From Terriglobia bacterium (GTDB lineage: Bacteria; Acidobacteriota; Terriglobia; Bryobacterales; UBA6623), in the NCBI GenBank assembly GCA_009841225.1, contig VXMF01000021.1, positions 154,583 through 218,582 of the forward strand: a stretch of 64,000 bases of DNA. The letters run 5' to 3'. Shown piece after piece: positions 63,723 to 64,000 of this stretch; the first letter of the stretch is position 1, and each line of letters opens with the position of its first letter. The position numbers were made by a program, and so were the translations under genes. The notes under the pieces are model-generated. The model did no database searches, was not told where the DNA came from, and saw nothing but the letters and a program-made list of their open reading frames with translations.

Positions 63723-64000
63723 TTAGCCGTGCCGGAAGACCAGCACGTCTCCGTCCTGCACGACGTAGTCCTTGCCCTCGAGGCGCAGTTCGCCGCTCTG
63801 CTTGGCCTTTGCATAGCCGCCGTGGGACACAAGCGCGTCCCACTGGATCGTCTCCGCCCGGATGAAGCGCTTGGCAAAGTCGGTATGGACGGTGCCGGCA
63901 GCTAGGACGGCGGAAGCGCCCCGCCGAATCGTCCAGGCGCGGCACTCGGCTTCGCCCGCCGTCAAGAACGACATCAGCCCCAGCAGCTCGTAGGTCGCCG
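63723..64000 (-). CDS. ychF: Obg-like ATPase YchF, C-terminal part only
   Basis: Cytoplasmic P-loop ATPase of the OLA1/YchF family that binds ribosomes and responds to stress. Only the last 92 codons are inside the window; the N-terminal G domain lies beyond the right edge. The visible part is the TGS domain: TYELLGLMSFLTAGEAECRA, then AGTVHTDFAKRFIRAETI and DYVVQDGDVLVF, all strongly family-like. The stop is a TAA at 63725-63723. It has no functional link to the neighbouring soxCD. Confidence 0.93.
   Translation of the reverse strand, partial: ATYELLGLMSFLTAGEAECRAWTIRRGASAVLAAGTVHTDFAKRFIRAETIQWDALVSHGGYAKAKQSGELRLEGKDYVVQDGDVLVFRHG

Overview
The window is GC-rich DNA from a Gram-negative bacterium. 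The mix of gene families fits an Acidobacteriota member of the Bryobacterales/Solibacteres type: a carboxypeptidase-regulatory/TonB-dependent receptor of the Oar kind, three cytochrome-DUF1549-DUF1553 proteins with two DUF1501 partners, Tat-exported sulfatases, and a soxCD pair. There is no rRNA or other marker gene, so the taxonomy is inference only. I saw no tRNA, rRNA, CRISPR array or transposase.

Left part (1-12.3 kb): a truncated proS, a secreted gamma-glutamyltransferase, a lone DUF1553 protein, an outer-membrane receptor, a TPR protein and an acetyltransferase. From 12.5 to 25.7 kb almost everything lies on the plus strand and reads as one sugar-use locus: two sulfatases, a GH38 glycosidase, a sodium:solute symporter, an enolase-superfamily dehydratase, an SDR dehydrogenase, a DHDPS-family aldolase and an SMP-30 lactonase. 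This set could desulfate a glycan, release and import a sugar, and degrade it by a non-phosphorylated Entner-Doudoroff-like route. A vapBC pair sits backwards in the middle of it.

Middle part (25.6-38.8 kb): a ribbon-helix-helix/MazF pair lies between duplicated gene ends. Then come a DUF1501-DUF1553 pair, a higBA pair whose toxin lacks a normal start codon, a vapB-like antitoxin followed by a decayed vapC, a Tat-exported dimethylformamidase-like protein, a DUF4143 ATPase, an exported ADP-ribosylglycohydrolase-like protein and a short SDR remnant.

Right part (38.8-61.1 kb): a defence island on the minus strand, visibly poorer in GC than its surroundings and split by a second DUF1501-DUF1553 pair. 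It holds (a) an adenine methyltransferase, a ParB-like protein and an Mrr-like nuclease in one overlapping operon, (b) a SIR2-HerA pair, and (c) a tightly coupled four-gene unit: UvrD helicase with an iron-sulfur nuclease, a GHKL ATPase with DUF3883, a Mod-type methyltransferase and a Res-type helicase-nuclease. Unit (c) is the best candidate for a little-described system, followed by unit (a). The right edge has a pseudogene copy of the local DUF1553 gene, soxCD, and the 3' end of ychF.
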